Of a stretch of DNA of 64,000 bases, positions 33,427 through 42,115 are shown piece after piece. The notes under the pieces were generated by a model. The model searched no databases, had not been told where the DNA came from, and saw only the letters and a list, made by a program, of their open reading frames with translations. The position numbers were made by a program, and so were the translations under genes. Location of the stretch: assembly GCA_963702195.1 (NCBI GenBank), contig OY969725.1, forward strand, positions 2,976,001-3,040,000, written 5' to 3'. Origin of the DNA: AC-56 sp963702195 (GTDB taxonomy: Bacteria > Actinomycetota > Thermoleophilia > Solirubrobacterales > 70-9). Position 1 is the first letter of the stretch. Each line of letters opens with the position of its first letter.

Positions 33427-35742
33427 GTGGATCTGAATAGCGACATGTTCCGCCCGCTGGTGATCCCGCGGAGCCGGCGGCGCACGGCGTTCGTGCTGGT
33501 GATCGCCTTCGTCCTGTATGTGGGAATTCTCGTCGCGCGCCTGCTCAACCCGGATCAGCAGAACGGCCTGCTCGGCCTACAGATGATCCCGATGGCCCTC
33601 GTGGCACTCGAGCTGGGCCTGGTTCCCGGATTGGCCGCGGCGGTCGCCGCACTCGCCAGCGTGGGGATCTGGTCGGCGATTCAGGACGTTCACATCAATG
33701 GCGCTGAGTATGTGGCGAGGGCCGCCGTCTACTTCCCGGTGGCGATCGTGGTCGGCTGGGTCGCCGGGCGCTTGCTGGCCGCCGAGGAGCTGCTGGAAGA
33801 CCGGGAGCAGCGCCTGACCACGATCGTCGACAGCTCTACCGACGCGCTGGTCACGATGGACGCGGACGGCCTGATCCTCGCGTGGAACCCGGTCGCCGAG
33901 GACATGTTCGGCTGGCGCCCCGAGGAGGTGCTCGGCAAGGACCTCGCGGAGGTCACGATGCCGCCGCGGATACGAGGCCTGATGCGGGAGGGCAAGCGGC
34001 GGTTCCTGGAGGAGGGCGACTGGACCATGATCGGCCGCCGCTTCGAAAGCCGGGCGCTCACCCGGGCCGGACGCCGGTTTTCGATCGAGGTCTCGATCTC
34101 CGCCGTGCGGGAGTCCGACCACTGGATCTTCCACGTCTTCGGGCACGACATCACGGAGCGCAAGGCATCGCAGGACGAGCGCAACCGCCTTGCCAGCATC
34201 GTCGACTCGACGGGCGATGCGATCCTCAGCTTCACGCTCGACGGCAGGATCACGAGCTGGAACCCCGGGGCGGAGCGGATCTACGGCTACGGCGCGAGCG
34301 AGGCCCTGGAGATGTCCCTCTTCGACTTCGTCCCGCCGGACCGGCCGGACGACGTCGTGCCGCTCCTGAAGAGGATGCAGCGCGGCGACCGAACGCTGAA
34401 CGTGGACTATGACCGCGTCGGAAAAGGGGGGCGCCATGTGGAGGTGGCGGTCACCGCCACACCGATCGAGAACGCCGCTGGGAGGATCGTGGCCGGTGCG
34501 GCGATCCATCGCGACGTCTCCGAGCGCAGGCGTCGCGAGCGCTACCTCACGGCCCAGCACGCCGCCACCCGGATGCTCGCGCAGGTCCCAGAGCTCGAGG
34601 AGGTCGGGCCGACGATCCTGCCGCTCATCGCCGGCGCCGGATCGTGGCTCTGCGGTGCGTACTGGAGCGCCGAGGAGGAGGAGCTCCATTGCAACGATGT
34701 GTGGACCGCACCCGCCACCGGACTACCGGTCAACCCGATCCAGGAGGGCGCGGTCTGGCCGACCCGGGAGGCGCCAATGGAGCTTCAGTGGCTCACCGAG
34801 AGCGACGACGCCGGAGAGCTGCCGAGCGGCGAGCAGGCGATCCTGGGCGGGCTCCGCACCCAGCTATGGGTTCCGATCGAGGCATCCGGAGAGCTCTTCG
34901 GGGGCTTTCAGTTCTTCGACCGCCGTGCGCGCGAGCGCGACGAGGAGATGATCGGCACCCTCGATGCCATCACCGCCCAGATCGGCGACCACGTCCGCAG
35001 GCGTCGCGCCGAGGAGGCGGCCGAGAGATCCAAGGACGAGTTCTTCGGCCTCGTCTCACACGAGCTCCGCACGCCGTTGACCTCGATCATCGGATATGGA
35101 GAGCTGCTCTCCGAGAGCGAGGCCGATCGCCTTACGGACCAGGGCCGTCGGTACCTCGACGTGATCCGGCGCAACGCGCAGCGGGAGATGAGGCTGGTCG
35201 GCGACCTCCTCCTCCTGGTCCGCATCCAGGAGGGCACGTTCAGGATCGAGCCCGAGGAGCTCGACCTGCGGCGAATCGTCGAGCACGCGGTCGAGGCGGC
35301 CAGGCCGGCCGCTGCCAAGCGCGAGATCGAGCTGACCGCGGTGGCGAACTCCACGCCGGCCTTCGAGGGCGACCCGCATCGCCTGGGCCAGGTAGTCGAC
35401 AACCTCCTCTCCAACGCCATCAAGTTCACCCCGAAGGGCGGCGAGGTCTTCGTGCGGCTCGGCTTGTCCGAGGGCGTCGCCGCGATCGAGGTCGCCGACA
35501 CGGGGACCGGCATCCCCTCCGACCAGCAGGGGCTTCTCTTTGACAGGCTCTATCGCGCGCCGAGTGCCGCCGCCTCGGCGGTGCCCGGTGTCGGCCTGGG
35601 ACTGACTATCGTGAAGGCGATCGTCGACGCCCATCAGGGCCGGGTCACGGTCGAGAGCGAACCAGGCGAAGGCGCGACGTTCCGTGTCGAGCTGCCAGTG
35701 GACGGCTCACAATTGGAGACGAAGGAGGCTCCTCAGCGATGA
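33427..35742 (+). CDS. PAS-PAS-GAF-like sensor histidine kinase
   Basis: The 771-residue protein starts at GTG 33427 (ATG 33445 is also possible). The order is: membrane segments (~20-110), PAS 1 (~125-245, IVDSSTDALVTMDADGLILAWNPVAEDMFGW), PAS 2 (~255-370, IVDSTGDAILSFTLDGRITSWNPGAERIYGYG), a GAF-like domain (~385-525), HisKA with phospho-His545 in LVSHELRTPLTSIIGYGELL, and HATPase (VDNLLSNAIKFTPKGGEV, ADTGTGIP, GVGLGLTIVKAIV). It is coupled by ATGA overlap to a receiver-only regulator. Confidence 0.95.
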   Translation: MDLNSDMFRPLVIPRSRRRTAFVLVIAFVLYVGILVARLLNPDQQNGLLGLQMIPMALVALELGLVPGLAAAVAALASVGIWSAIQDVHINGAEYVARAAVYFPVAIVVGWVAGRLLAAEELLEDREQRLTTIVDSSTDALVTMDADGLILAWNPVAEDMFGWRPEEVLGKDLAEVTMPPRIRGLMREGKRRFLEEGDWTMIGRRFESRALTRAGRRFSIEVSISAVRESDHWIFHVFGHDITERKASQDERNRLASIVDSTGDAILSFTLDGRITSWNPGAERIYGYGASEALEMSLFDFVPPDRPDDVVPLLKRMQRGDRTLNVDYDRVGKGGRHVEVAVTATPIENAAGRIVAGAAIHRDVSERRRRERYLTAQHAATRMLAQVPELEEVGPTILPLIAGAGSWLCGAYWSAEEEELHCNDVWTAPATGLPVNPIQEGAVWPTREAPMELQWLTESDDAGELPSGEQAILGGLRTQLWVPIEASGELFGGFQFFDRRARERDEEMIGTLDAITAQIGDHVRRRRAEEAAERSKDEFFGLVSHELRTPLTSIIGYGELLSESEADRLTDQGRRYLDVIRRNAQREMRLVGDLLLLVRIQEGTFRIEPEELDLRRIVEHAVEAARPAAAKREIELTAVANSTPAFEGDPHRLGQVVDNLLSNAIKFTPKGGEVFVRLGLSEGVAAIEVADTGTGIPSDQQGLLFDRLYRAPSAAASAVPGVGLGLTIVKAIVDAHQGRVTVESEPGEGATFRVELPVDGSQLETKEAPQR

Positions 35743-36128
35743 GCGAAGGCACCGACACCGATGGCGTGATCCTGGCGGCGGACGACGACGACGACATCCT
35801 TGACCTCGTCTGCCTGACCCTCGAGCAAATGGGGCATAGGATGCTTCGAGCGAGCGACGGCGACGAGGCGCTCGAGCTCGCGCGGCGGCACAAGCCCGAC
35901 GTGTGCGTCCTCGACGTCGTGATGCCGAACCGCACTGGCATCCAGGTGGTGGAGGCGCTCCGCGACGAGCCGGAGACCGCGGAGATCCCGACCCTGCTCC
36001 TGACGGCGACCATCAACGAGAAGGACCTCATTCCGGGGATCGAGAAGGACGGCGAGCGCTATATGAGGAAGCCGTTCAGTCCGAGGGAGCTTCAGGCCCG
36101 CGTGGCTGCGCTGCTTCGCTCTCGCTGA
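35739..36128 (+). CDS. Single-domain response regulator (receiver only)
   Basis: The 129-residue CheY-like receiver has acidic DDDDD near the N-terminus, phospho-Asp59 in VCVLDVVMPNRTGIQ, Thr in LLLTAT, and Lys in YMRKPFSP. There is no output domain, so it probably acts through protein contact or phosphorelay. The start overlaps the kinase stop, so the two are translated together. Confidence 0.92.
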   Translation: MSEGTDTDGVILAADDDDDILDLVCLTLEQMGHRMLRASDGDEALELARRHKPDVCVLDVVMPNRTGIQVVEALRDEPETAEIPTLLLTATINEKDLIPGIEKDGERYMRKPFSPRELQARVAALLRSR

Positions 36129-36411
36129 CCGCGACCCGGAGGACCGCGCACGTCCGCGCGATCTGGCCGTTCAGCTCCTGGATCGCCTCGAGCCGCTTCT
36201 CGATCGTGTTGATCCAGGGGAGGTGCCGATCAGCCGACATCGGCTCGTCCTCCTGAGAGATCAGCTCGAGATAGCCGATCACCGGCGTGACCACGGTCCG
36301 CATCTCGACGGCAAGGTCGCCGACGTCGTACGTGGCCCGCGACGCATCCCGAGGATTCGAGGCCGTCCCGTTCGCCACCGGCGGAGCCCCTTGTTGGGCG
36401 CGTCTGGCCAC
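36076..36411 (-). CDS. Small protein resembling a histidine-kinase dimerisation helix, lacking the phospho-His
   Basis: The GTG start gives 111 residues. The middle, VGDLAVEMRTVVTPVIGYLELISQ, lines up with the HisKA pattern SHELRTPLTxIIGYxELL, but the His position is Val. A second helix follows (WINTIEKRLEAIQELNGQIARTCAVL), so a two-helix dimer is likely. No ATPase domain is present. It lies on the opposite strand between two response regulators and overlaps the first tail to tail by 53 bp. It may be a decoy or modulator of the neighbouring kinase (inference). Confidence 0.55.
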   Translation of the reverse strand: MARRAQQGAPPVANGTASNPRDASRATYDVGDLAVEMRTVVTPVIGYLELISQEDEPMSADRHLPWINTIEKRLEAIQELNGQIARTCAVLRVAVSESEAAQPRGPEAPSD

Positions 36412-36468
36412 GTGCCCACTATCGGGCCGGCGAGAATGAACGCCCTTCGAAGCTGGTATGAATCAGGT

Positions 36469-37161
36469 ATGAGAGAAGGCAAGGTCCTGATCGTCGAGGA
36501 TGACGATGACCTGCGTGACCTTGTCCGTACCGTGGTGGAACGTGAAGGGATGGCCACGATCGAGGCCGCGGATGGACGCGAGGGATTGCGCCAGTTCTAC
36601 GAGCACCGCCCGAGCCTGCTGATCCTGGATATCGGCCTGCCGGAGCTGGACGGCTGGCAGGTGCTGGAGCGGGTGCGCGAGCTCGGCGACGTGCCGGTCC
36701 TGATCCTCACCGCGGCTTCCGATGAGCTCGACAAGGTGCGCGGCCTCCGCGAGGGCGCGGACGACTACGTCACCAAGCCGTTCGGGCGCCAGGAGCTGAT
36801 CGCGCGGGTCGAGGCCCTGCTGCGTCGAGCCGGCGACAGCGATGTCGGCGACGAAGTCCACGCCGACGGCCTGATTGAGATCGACTTCACGCAGCGACGG
36901 GTCACGATGGCCGACAAGGAACTCGATCTCACCCCCACGGAGTTTCGCCTCCTCGCGGCCCTCGCGCGGCACCCGAACCAGGTGCTGAGCCACGACCAGC
37001 TGCTCGAGATGGCTTGGGGGGACTCGGTCAACCGCTCCCGCCAGCAGGTCAAGCTCTACATCGGTTATCTGCGGCGCAAGCTCGTCGAGACCGCCGACGA
37101 GGATCCGATCGAAACCGTGCGCGGCTTCGGCTACCGCTACCGGCCGACTTTCTCCGACTAG
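36469..37161 (+). CDS. OmpR-family response regulator
   Basis: Receiver domain: VLIVEDDDDLRDLVR, Asp54 in LLILDIGLPELDGW, LTAASD, DDYVTKPF. A winged helix follows: LDLTPTEFRLLAALARHPNQVLSHDQLLEMAWGD...VKLYIGYLRRKL...IETVRGFGYRYRP. It is a DNA-binding regulator. ATG at 36469 is chosen by family length. No kinase is adjacent on the same strand, but the PAS kinase at 33427 is near. Confidence 0.95.
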   Translation: MREGKVLIVEDDDDLRDLVRTVVEREGMATIEAADGREGLRQFYEHRPSLLILDIGLPELDGWQVLERVRELGDVPVLILTAASDELDKVRGLREGADDYVTKPFGRQELIARVEALLRRAGDSDVGDEVHADGLIEIDFTQRRVTMADKELDLTPTEFRLLAALARHPNQVLSHDQLLEMAWGDSVNRSRQQVKLYIGYLRRKLVETADEDPIETVRGFGYRYRPTFSD

Positions 37162-37207
37162 CGCTCTCCCCCGCGCGTGCGCGACCTGCCGGGCCGAATG
37201 GGGGAAG

Positions 37208-37320
37208 GCTACGGCCAAATTCGGGCTCGTCTGGTCGGCGACAGCAGGCTGAGCCTTAGGGCCGCGGATTGAACCGGGAGCGCCCCGGAGCGGTATCCCG
37301 GCCGAGGCAAACGCCGTAGC
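37208..37320 (+). ncRNA. Candidate structured leader RNA (closed multibranch fold)
   Basis: Three stems nest into a riboswitch-like shape of about 113 nt. P1: GCTACGGC (37208-37215) with GCCGTAGC (37313-37320), 8 bp perfect. P2: GGCTC (37224-37228) with GAGCC (37251-37255). P3: GGCC..GGAT..ACCG (37260-37276) with CGGT.ATCC.GGCC (37291-37303), with CCGGG/CCCGG inside. It ends 27 nt before the start of the small lipoprotein gene. GAACCGGGAG inside P3 recalls parts of known riboswitches, but I cannot assign a class. Confidence 0.4.
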
Positions 37321-37347
37321 AGTCACCCAGTCGAGCAGGAGGAAGAG

Positions 37348-37596
37348 ATGCTTCGCCACAGCTGGTCATGGTTCTCCTACCGGGCCCTGGCCGTAATCGC
37401 CGCCCTGGCCCTGATCGCCGCAGTCGCGGTCGGCTGTGGGTCGAGCGGAAGCAACACCAGCGCGGGCGGTGGCGGGAGCACGACGCCCGTGACCAACAGC
37501 TCGAAGCCCACGACCACGACCTCGAAGCCCACCTCCACCACTTCGACCCAGAGCACCACCAGCACGAGCAGCAGCGGCGGCGCCGGCTGGGGTTAG
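37348..37596 (+). CDS. Small Ser/Thr-rich lipoprotein
   Basis: ATG at 37348 follows GAGGAAGAG. The 82-residue product is a signal peptide with lipobox VAVGC and then almost only Ser, Thr, Gly and Pro/Lys. It lacks any domain; such tails are typical of cell-surface linkers. It overlaps the apparent beginning of the permease frame by a few bases. Confidence 0.75.
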   Translation: MLRHSWSWFSYRALAVIAALALIAAVAVGCGSSGSNTSAGGGGSTTPVTNSSKPTTTTSKPTSTTSTQSTTSTSSSGGAGWG

Positions 37597-38789
37597 AAGC
37601 CTCCACGGCCGCCGCGCCAGGCGAGGAGCGCTCGTTCGGTGCTCCGCTCTTTCTGGGCCTTGCGATCGCCTCCATCGGCGGCCCGCTCGCGCTCGGCGCG
37701 CTGTACCTGCCCGTCCCACTTGGGGATGCGGTGGTCTCGTCGGGGCTTGCCGCGGTCATTGCGATCGTCGCCTTCTCGGCGCCGATCGCGATCTGGGTCC
37801 TCTACTCGCGTCGCATCGCGTCCACGGGCGGCCTGACCGCCTTCGTCGAGGCGGCGGCCGGCACCGGCGTGGCCAGGGTCCAGGCAGCGATCTGGGCAGT
37901 GAGCTACGCGCTGTACCTGCCCTTCACGGTCACCGACGTCGTCTATGACCATCTCCCGACGGTGTTTCCCGGGCTCGCGGGATGGCGCACGGAGCTAGAG
38001 CTGGTCCTGCCGGTCGCCATCACGGCACTCGTCCTCCTGCGAGTCACGGTGGCACTCGTGCTCCTCCTGATCTCGGCGGTTGTGCAGCTGGGCCTCCTCT
38101 TGGCGCTCGGCGTGATCGAGCTCTCGCACGCCGCTCAACCCGCCCACTCGCTGGCACCCCACGTGGGAGCGAGCACCCTCCTCGACGGCGGGCTGGCGCT
38201 CAGCGTGCTCTTCGTCTGCGCGAGCCTCCCCCTGTTCTTCGGCAGCGAGGTCCGCGGCGGGACCCGCACGATCCGCCTCGCGATCATCGCCGCGTTCTGC
38301 GTGGTGAGCGCTTACCTGCTCGTGGTCGCGATCCCGTTCGCCCAGATGCCACCCGAGCTGCGATCGGCGGAGCTCCCCGGCATGGCGATCGCCGACGCCT
38401 ACTCCAGCCACTCGCTTGCGGTCGCGATCGGCCTGACGACGGTCATCAGCATCGTCGGCATCGTCGTGATCGAGTTCCTGGCCCTCGGCCGCCTCGCCAA
38501 CTTCGTGCTGGGCGTGCCGATCCGGGCGGCCCTCGCCGCGATCGCCGTGCCGTTCATCGCGATCGACGCGATCAGCCTGATCAACCCCGAGAAGATCTAC
38601 GCGCAGCTGCTCCGCCCCTCGCTGATCGCGCTGTTCACCGCGCAGGCGATCGTGTTTCTCGTCTTCCCGCTGTACCGCCGCAGGACCGACCCGCAGAGCT
38701 GGGTCATCCCCGCGGTGGTGGCGCTCCTCGCGGCAGCCCTGATGATCTACGGCCTGTACCACGCGAGCGTCGACCCGCTGGCCACGTAG
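37587..38789 (+). CDS. APC-superfamily permease-like membrane protein, start codon unclear
   Basis: The frame codes for ~400 residues with about 11-12 membrane segments from FGAPLFLGLAIASIGGPLALGALYLPV through YRRRTDPQSWVIPAVVALLAAALMIYGLY, as in amino-acid/polyamine/cation APC permeases; no substrate signature is clear. No ATG, GTG or TTG lies at a sensible place before the first membrane segment: the nearest candidates are CTG at 37587, overlapping the lipoprotein stop, or a truncating GTG near 37731. It may be translated from CTG or by re-initiation or frameshift from the lipoprotein gene. Confidence 0.75.
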   Translation: MGLEASTAAAPGEERSFGAPLFLGLAIASIGGPLALGALYLPVPLGDAVVSSGLAAVIAIVAFSAPIAIWVLYSRRIASTGGLTAFVEAAAGTGVARVQAAIWAVSYALYLPFTVTDVVYDHLPTVFPGLAGWRTELELVLPVAITALVLLRVTVALVLLLISAVVQLGLLLALGVIELSHAAQPAHSLAPHVGASTLLDGGLALSVLFVCASLPLFFGSEVRGGTRTIRLAIIAAFCVVSAYLLVVAIPFAQMPPELRSAELPGMAIADAYSSHSLAVAIGLTTVISIVGIVVIEFLALGRLANFVLGVPIRAALAAIAVPFIAIDAISLINPEKIYAQLLRPSLIALFTAQAIVFLVFPLYRRRTDPQSWVIPAVVALLAAALMIYGLYHASVDPLAT

Positions 38790-38812
38790 GCCGGTTGATG
38801 GAGAATGAGTGG

Positions 38813-39268
38813 GTGAGGGTTTCGGCCAAAGCCGACTACGCCGTCCGGGCTGCCATCGAGCTGGCCTCCGGGTTCGAGTCCGGTCCGATGAAGGGCGATC
38901 AGATCGCCGCGGCCCAGGACATCCCGGTGCGCTTCCTCGAGAACATCCTCGGTGACCTGCGCCACCACGGCCTGATCGAGAGCCGGCGCGGCGCGGAGGG
39001 CGGCTACTGGCTCGGCCGGCCTCCGGAGGAGATCACCATCGGCGAGGTGATGCGCGCCGTCGAGGGGCCGCTCGCCAATGTACGCGGTGAGGCCCCCGAC
39101 GAGCTCGAGTACAAGGGGACCGCAAGGCCATTGCGCGAGGTTTGGATCGCGCTGCGAAACAACGTTCGCGGCATCCTGGACGACGTCACGCTGGCCGACG
39201 TCATCGCCGACCGGATCCCATCCGGCGTCAAGGAGATGGGCAAGAAGCCCGACCTGCGGGCCTACTGA
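38813..39268 (+). CDS. Rrf2-family transcriptional regulator (no cluster Cys)
   Basis: GTG at 38813 preceded by GGAG gives VRVSAKADYAVRAAIELA, the standard Rrf2 beginning; ATG at 38798 is possible. Winged helix: KGDQIAAAQDIPVRFLENILGDLRHHGLIESRRGAEGGYWLGRPPEEITIGEVMRAVEG. The Cys ligands of IscR/NsrR are absent (no Cys in the protein), so it is more like CymR-type Rrf2 members that sense without an Fe-S cluster. Confidence 0.9.
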   Translation: MRVSAKADYAVRAAIELASGFESGPMKGDQIAAAQDIPVRFLENILGDLRHHGLIESRRGAEGGYWLGRPPEEITIGEVMRAVEGPLANVRGEAPDELEYKGTARPLREVWIALRNNVRGILDDVTLADVIADRIPSGVKEMGKKPDLRAY

Positions 39269-39328
39269 CCTACTGAGGCACGACGCGGCCCCGAGCGGGT
39301 CGAGAAGCTGCGACAGGCCCCACGGGGT

Positions 39329-40297
39329 CTACGCCACTCGGTTCGGCGGCTCGGCGCCGTCGATGACCGCGAGCACGTTGTCGGCGACGAGTGCCGCCAT
39401 CGCGTTTCGAGCCCGCGTCGTGGCGGAGCCGATGTGCGGCAGAAGGACGCAGCGCGGCGTGTCGAGCAGATGCTGCGGCACATCGGGCTCGTATTCGTAG
39501 ACGTCCAGGCCCGCCGCGCCGAGGGTCCCCTCGGTTAGGGCTCTCGCGAGAGCCTCCGAGTCGACAAGCGTCCCGCGCGACGTGTTGACGAGGACGGCGT
39601 GCGGCCTCATCGCCGCGAGCTGGGGCGCGGAGATCATGTGAGCCGTCTCGGGCGTCGCCGGCGCATGCAGGCTGACGACGTCGGACTCGGCGAGCAGCTC
39701 GTCCATGCTGACCCTCAACGCGCCGAGCTCCCTCTCCGCCTCGGGCTTGGACGTGGGAGCGGCGTAGAGGGTGCGGCCGTTGAAGCCCGATACGAGCTCC
39801 GCGTAGCGGCGTCCGATCCGGCCCATCCCGACGACCCCGAACGTGGCGCCGGTCAGCTCGAGGCCCAGCATCTCACCCGGATCCCACCCCCGCCACCGGC
39901 CGGCACGCAGCTCGGCCTCGGCGGTGTTGATGAGCCGCGCGGCGGCCAGGGTCAGGGCGAGCGCCAGCTCTCCGGTGGCGTTCGTGAGGACGCCCGGCGT
40001 GTTGGTCACGACGACCCCGCGGCGCCGGCACGCTTCGAGGTCGACGTTGTCGTAACCCACCGCGTAGTTGGCCACGACTCTCAGGCTCCCTCCGGCGGCA
40101 TCGAGCAGCGCATCGCCCACCGGCACGGTCGGATCGGCGACGATCGCCGTGACGCCGGGCGCGAGGGCGAGGAGCTCGGGGGCAGTGGCGTCGAGGCCGC
40201 CCTCCCTGAGCTCACACCGCTCGGCGAGGCGATCGTGCCCGGCGGGAAGCAGCCGCCGCGCGATCAGGACCGCCGCCCTGCCATCGGGCGCGGTCAT
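39329..40297 (-). CDS. D-2-hydroxyacid dehydrogenase (glyoxylate/hydroxypyruvate reductase or SerA-like)
   Basis: The 322-residue product has the NAD-binding GVVGMGRIGRRYAEL, the ANYAVGYDNVDLEACRRRGVVVTNTPGVLTNATGELALALTLA region, catalytic Arg in VNTSRGTLVD, and His in VLLPHIGSAT. It lacks the ACT domain of PGDH, so glyoxylate/hydroxypyruvate reductase is the better guess. The upstream thioesterase overlaps the start (ATGA). Confidence 0.92.
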   Translation of the reverse strand: MTAPDGRAAVLIARRLLPAGHDRLAERCELREGGLDATAPELLALAPGVTAIVADPTVPVGDALLDAAGGSLRVVANYAVGYDNVDLEACRRRGVVVTNTPGVLTNATGELALALTLAAARLINTAEAELRAGRWRGWDPGEMLGLELTGATFGVVGMGRIGRRYAELVSGFNGRTLYAAPTSKPEAERELGALRVSMDELLAESDVVSLHAPATPETAHMISAPQLAAMRPHAVLVNTSRGTLVDSEALARALTEGTLGAAGLDVYEYEPDVPQHLLDTPRCVLLPHIGSATTRARNAMAALVADNVLAVIDGAEPPNRVA

Positions 40298-41124
40298 CGG
40301 CGCCTGTCGACCAGCAACGTCTGGTCCGCCCGCCCGACCGGCCCGCGCTCGTCGTAGAGGGCGGTGTCGGCGATGCCGATGCCGTTTCGCTCCGGGATCG
40401 TGATCGCGTCGAGGCAGACCCACTCGCCCGCCAACGGGCGGTGGAGGTGGACCGAGAGGTCGACGTTGATGAACACGAACCGGTTCCAGTCGAGCGTCGA
40501 GCTGACGCCGTTACCGGAGTCCGCTGCGGCCAGAACGCGCTCGAGCGGGGTCGGCTCCTCACCGTCCACCAGCGGCACGTTCATGCGCATCCAGGCGATC
40601 GCCGGCCCCGGCTCGGCGAAGCCGCCGTTCACGAACCGGTACTCCATGGCCGTGTGGTAGCCGACGTCCTGCCCGGTGTCCGGGAAGGTCCCCGGCGGGC
40701 ACTCGCTCGGGCCCGGCGGGGCGAATCCGGGACGCAGCGTCGAGGGGGAGCTCCCGATCGTGCCGGGGCCGTCCTCGCTGGACAGGCCCGCGGGGATATC
40801 GACATCACCGTCGCGCAGCCGCCAGGCTCTGGCGCTGATGACCTCGCCCTGCTCGTCGGCCAGGCTCGCCTCGACGAGCTCGACCGCACGACCCGGCCGG
40901 ACCACCTCGGCGGACACCGTCAAGGGGGCGATCGGAACGGGGCGCAGGATGTCGTAGGTGATGCGGCCGACACGGCGCTCGACACCCCCGTCGAGCCGCG
41001 CCACCTCCCGTCCGATGAGCGCCGCCGGCGGCCCGGCGTGCTGGGAGTCCGGGTCCCAGGGGCCCCGGGTCAGCTCGGTGGGAACGTAACGGTCCGCCTC
41101 GGGAAAGAAGAACGCTTCCGGCAC
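40294..41124 (-). CDS. Acyl-CoA thioesterase-like, double hotdog
   Basis: The 276-residue protein is of TesB/thioesterase-like type: FFPEADRYVPTELTRGPWDPDSQHAGPPAALIGREVARL, then RITYDILRPVPIAPLTVSAEVVRPGRAVELVEASLADEQGEVISARAWRL; the second hotdog ends in VFINVDLSVHLHRPLAGEWVCLDA...GIGIADTALYDERGPVGRADQTLLV. It hydrolyses an acyl-CoA of unknown type. Translationally coupled to the dehydrogenase. Confidence 0.87.
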   Translation of the reverse strand: MPEAFFFPEADRYVPTELTRGPWDPDSQHAGPPAALIGREVARLDGGVERRVGRITYDILRPVPIAPLTVSAEVVRPGRAVELVEASLADEQGEVISARAWRLRDGDVDIPAGLSSEDGPGTIGSSPSTLRPGFAPPGPSECPPGTFPDTGQDVGYHTAMEYRFVNGGFAEPGPAIAWMRMNVPLVDGEEPTPLERVLAAADSGNGVSSTLDWNRFVFINVDLSVHLHRPLAGEWVCLDAITIPERNGIGIADTALYDERGPVGRADQTLLVDRRR

Positions 41125-41184
41125 CCGACGGATCGTATGCGTCCGCCGCGTGCCGGAGCCATGGGCGGCTGGGACCGGCGAGCC

Positions 41185-41583
41185 CTATGAGCCGACGGCC
41201 GTCGTCTCCTTCTCGGGAACCGGGGCCCCCGCACCGTTGCCGGCGGCCATCTTCACCGCTGTGACGTCAACGCTCTCGTCGGCCTCCTCCTTCGACGCGT
41301 CGCGCCGCACCAGCGCCACCGCCGGCCTGACCGGCGGCACCCGTCTACCGAGTGCCCGGCGGCGGCGTTGGCCGTTCCTGGGATCGAGGAAGTAGGCACC
41401 CGCCGCGCCACCGACGGCCCCGACGGCCAGCGCGGCGCCGGGCGTCACGGTGGGCGTCGGGCGGCGGACCGTGGCGACCCGCGTTCGGGTCGAGCCCCAC
41501 GCCTTCCCGGTCCGGAAGATCGCCTTGACCGCTCCGATCGCAATCCCGACGATCCTGCGTGCTCGATGAATCTTGGTAGCCAT
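41185..41583 (-). CDS. Hypothetical protein with a single glycine-rich segment
   Basis: ATG at 41583 gives 132 residues: basic N-terminal part (ATKIHRARRIVGIAIGAVKAIF), a small hydrophobic/Gly-Ala segment (GAALAVGAVGGAAGAYFLDPRNGQRRRRALG) and a charged tail. The AYFLDPRNGxRRR motif recurs in actinobacterial YtxH-like small proteins. Function unknown. Confidence 0.7.
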   Translation of the reverse strand: MATKIHRARRIVGIAIGAVKAIFRTGKAWGSTRTRVATVRRPTPTVTPGAALAVGAVGGAAGAYFLDPRNGQRRRRALGRRVPPVRPAVALVRRDASKEEADESVDVTAVKMAAGNGAGAPVPEKETTAVGS

Positions 41584-41698
41584 ACCGCGCGGGTTCCCCG
41601 TGCGCCGCCGCGAAAACACAGATCACGCCCGCGTAACGCCTGGCGCCCTCGCGCGACTAACCTCATGTGTGAGAACGCGAATGGAGCGAGGAAACGAG

Positions 41699-42094
41699 AT
41701 GGAGAAGGTTCAGAAGTCGGATGCGGAGTGGCGGACCGAGCTGACGCCCGAGCAGTACGACGTGCTTCGCAACAAGGGAACCGAGCGCGCATTCACCGGC
41801 GCGTACTGGGACGAGAAGGCCGGCGGCACCTACCGCTGCGCTGGATGCGGACAGGAGCTCTTCAGCTCCGACCAGAAGTTCGACTCCGGCACCGGCTGGC
41901 CCAGCTTCTGGGATCCGATGGAGGACGACCGGGTCGAGACGCGCCCGGACAACAGCCTGTTCATGAAGCGGACCGAGGTCGTCTGCGCACAGTGTGGCGG
42001 CCACCTGGGGCACGTCTTCGACGACGGCCCGAACCCGACCGGCAAGCGGTACTGCATCAACTCCTGCGCGCTGGAGCTCGACCCCGAGGAGTAG
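41699..42094 (+). CDS. msrB: Peptide-methionine (R)-S-oxide reductase MsrB
   Basis: The 131-residue enzyme repairs methionine R-sulfoxide using thioredoxin. Zinc ligands are Cys47/50 (CAGCG) and Cys96/99 (CAQCGG). The GTGWPSFW substrate motif is present, and the catalytic Cys119 lies in KRYCINSCALEL. Cys123 after it is unusual but harmless. The start at 41699 follows GAGGAAACGAG. It stands alone. Confidence 0.96.
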   Translation: MEKVQKSDAEWRTELTPEQYDVLRNKGTERAFTGAYWDEKAGGTYRCAGCGQELFSSDQKFDSGTGWPSFWDPMEDDRVETRPDNSLFMKRTEVVCAQCGGHLGHVFDDGPNPTGKRYCINSCALELDPEE

Positions 42095-42115
42095 ACCTCC
42101 TCGGCGCGCTCCCCG

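Noticed and set aside
37261..37290. GGTTCAATCC on the minus strand, like a tRNA T-loop
   Set aside because: The T-stem does not pair and there are no acceptor, D or anticodon arms; it is part of the leader hairpin.
37208..37320. Assignment of the leader to the ydaO (c-di-AMP) riboswitch
   Set aside because: Only short segments (GAACCGGGAG) resemble it; the order of the other conserved blocks does not fit well enough.
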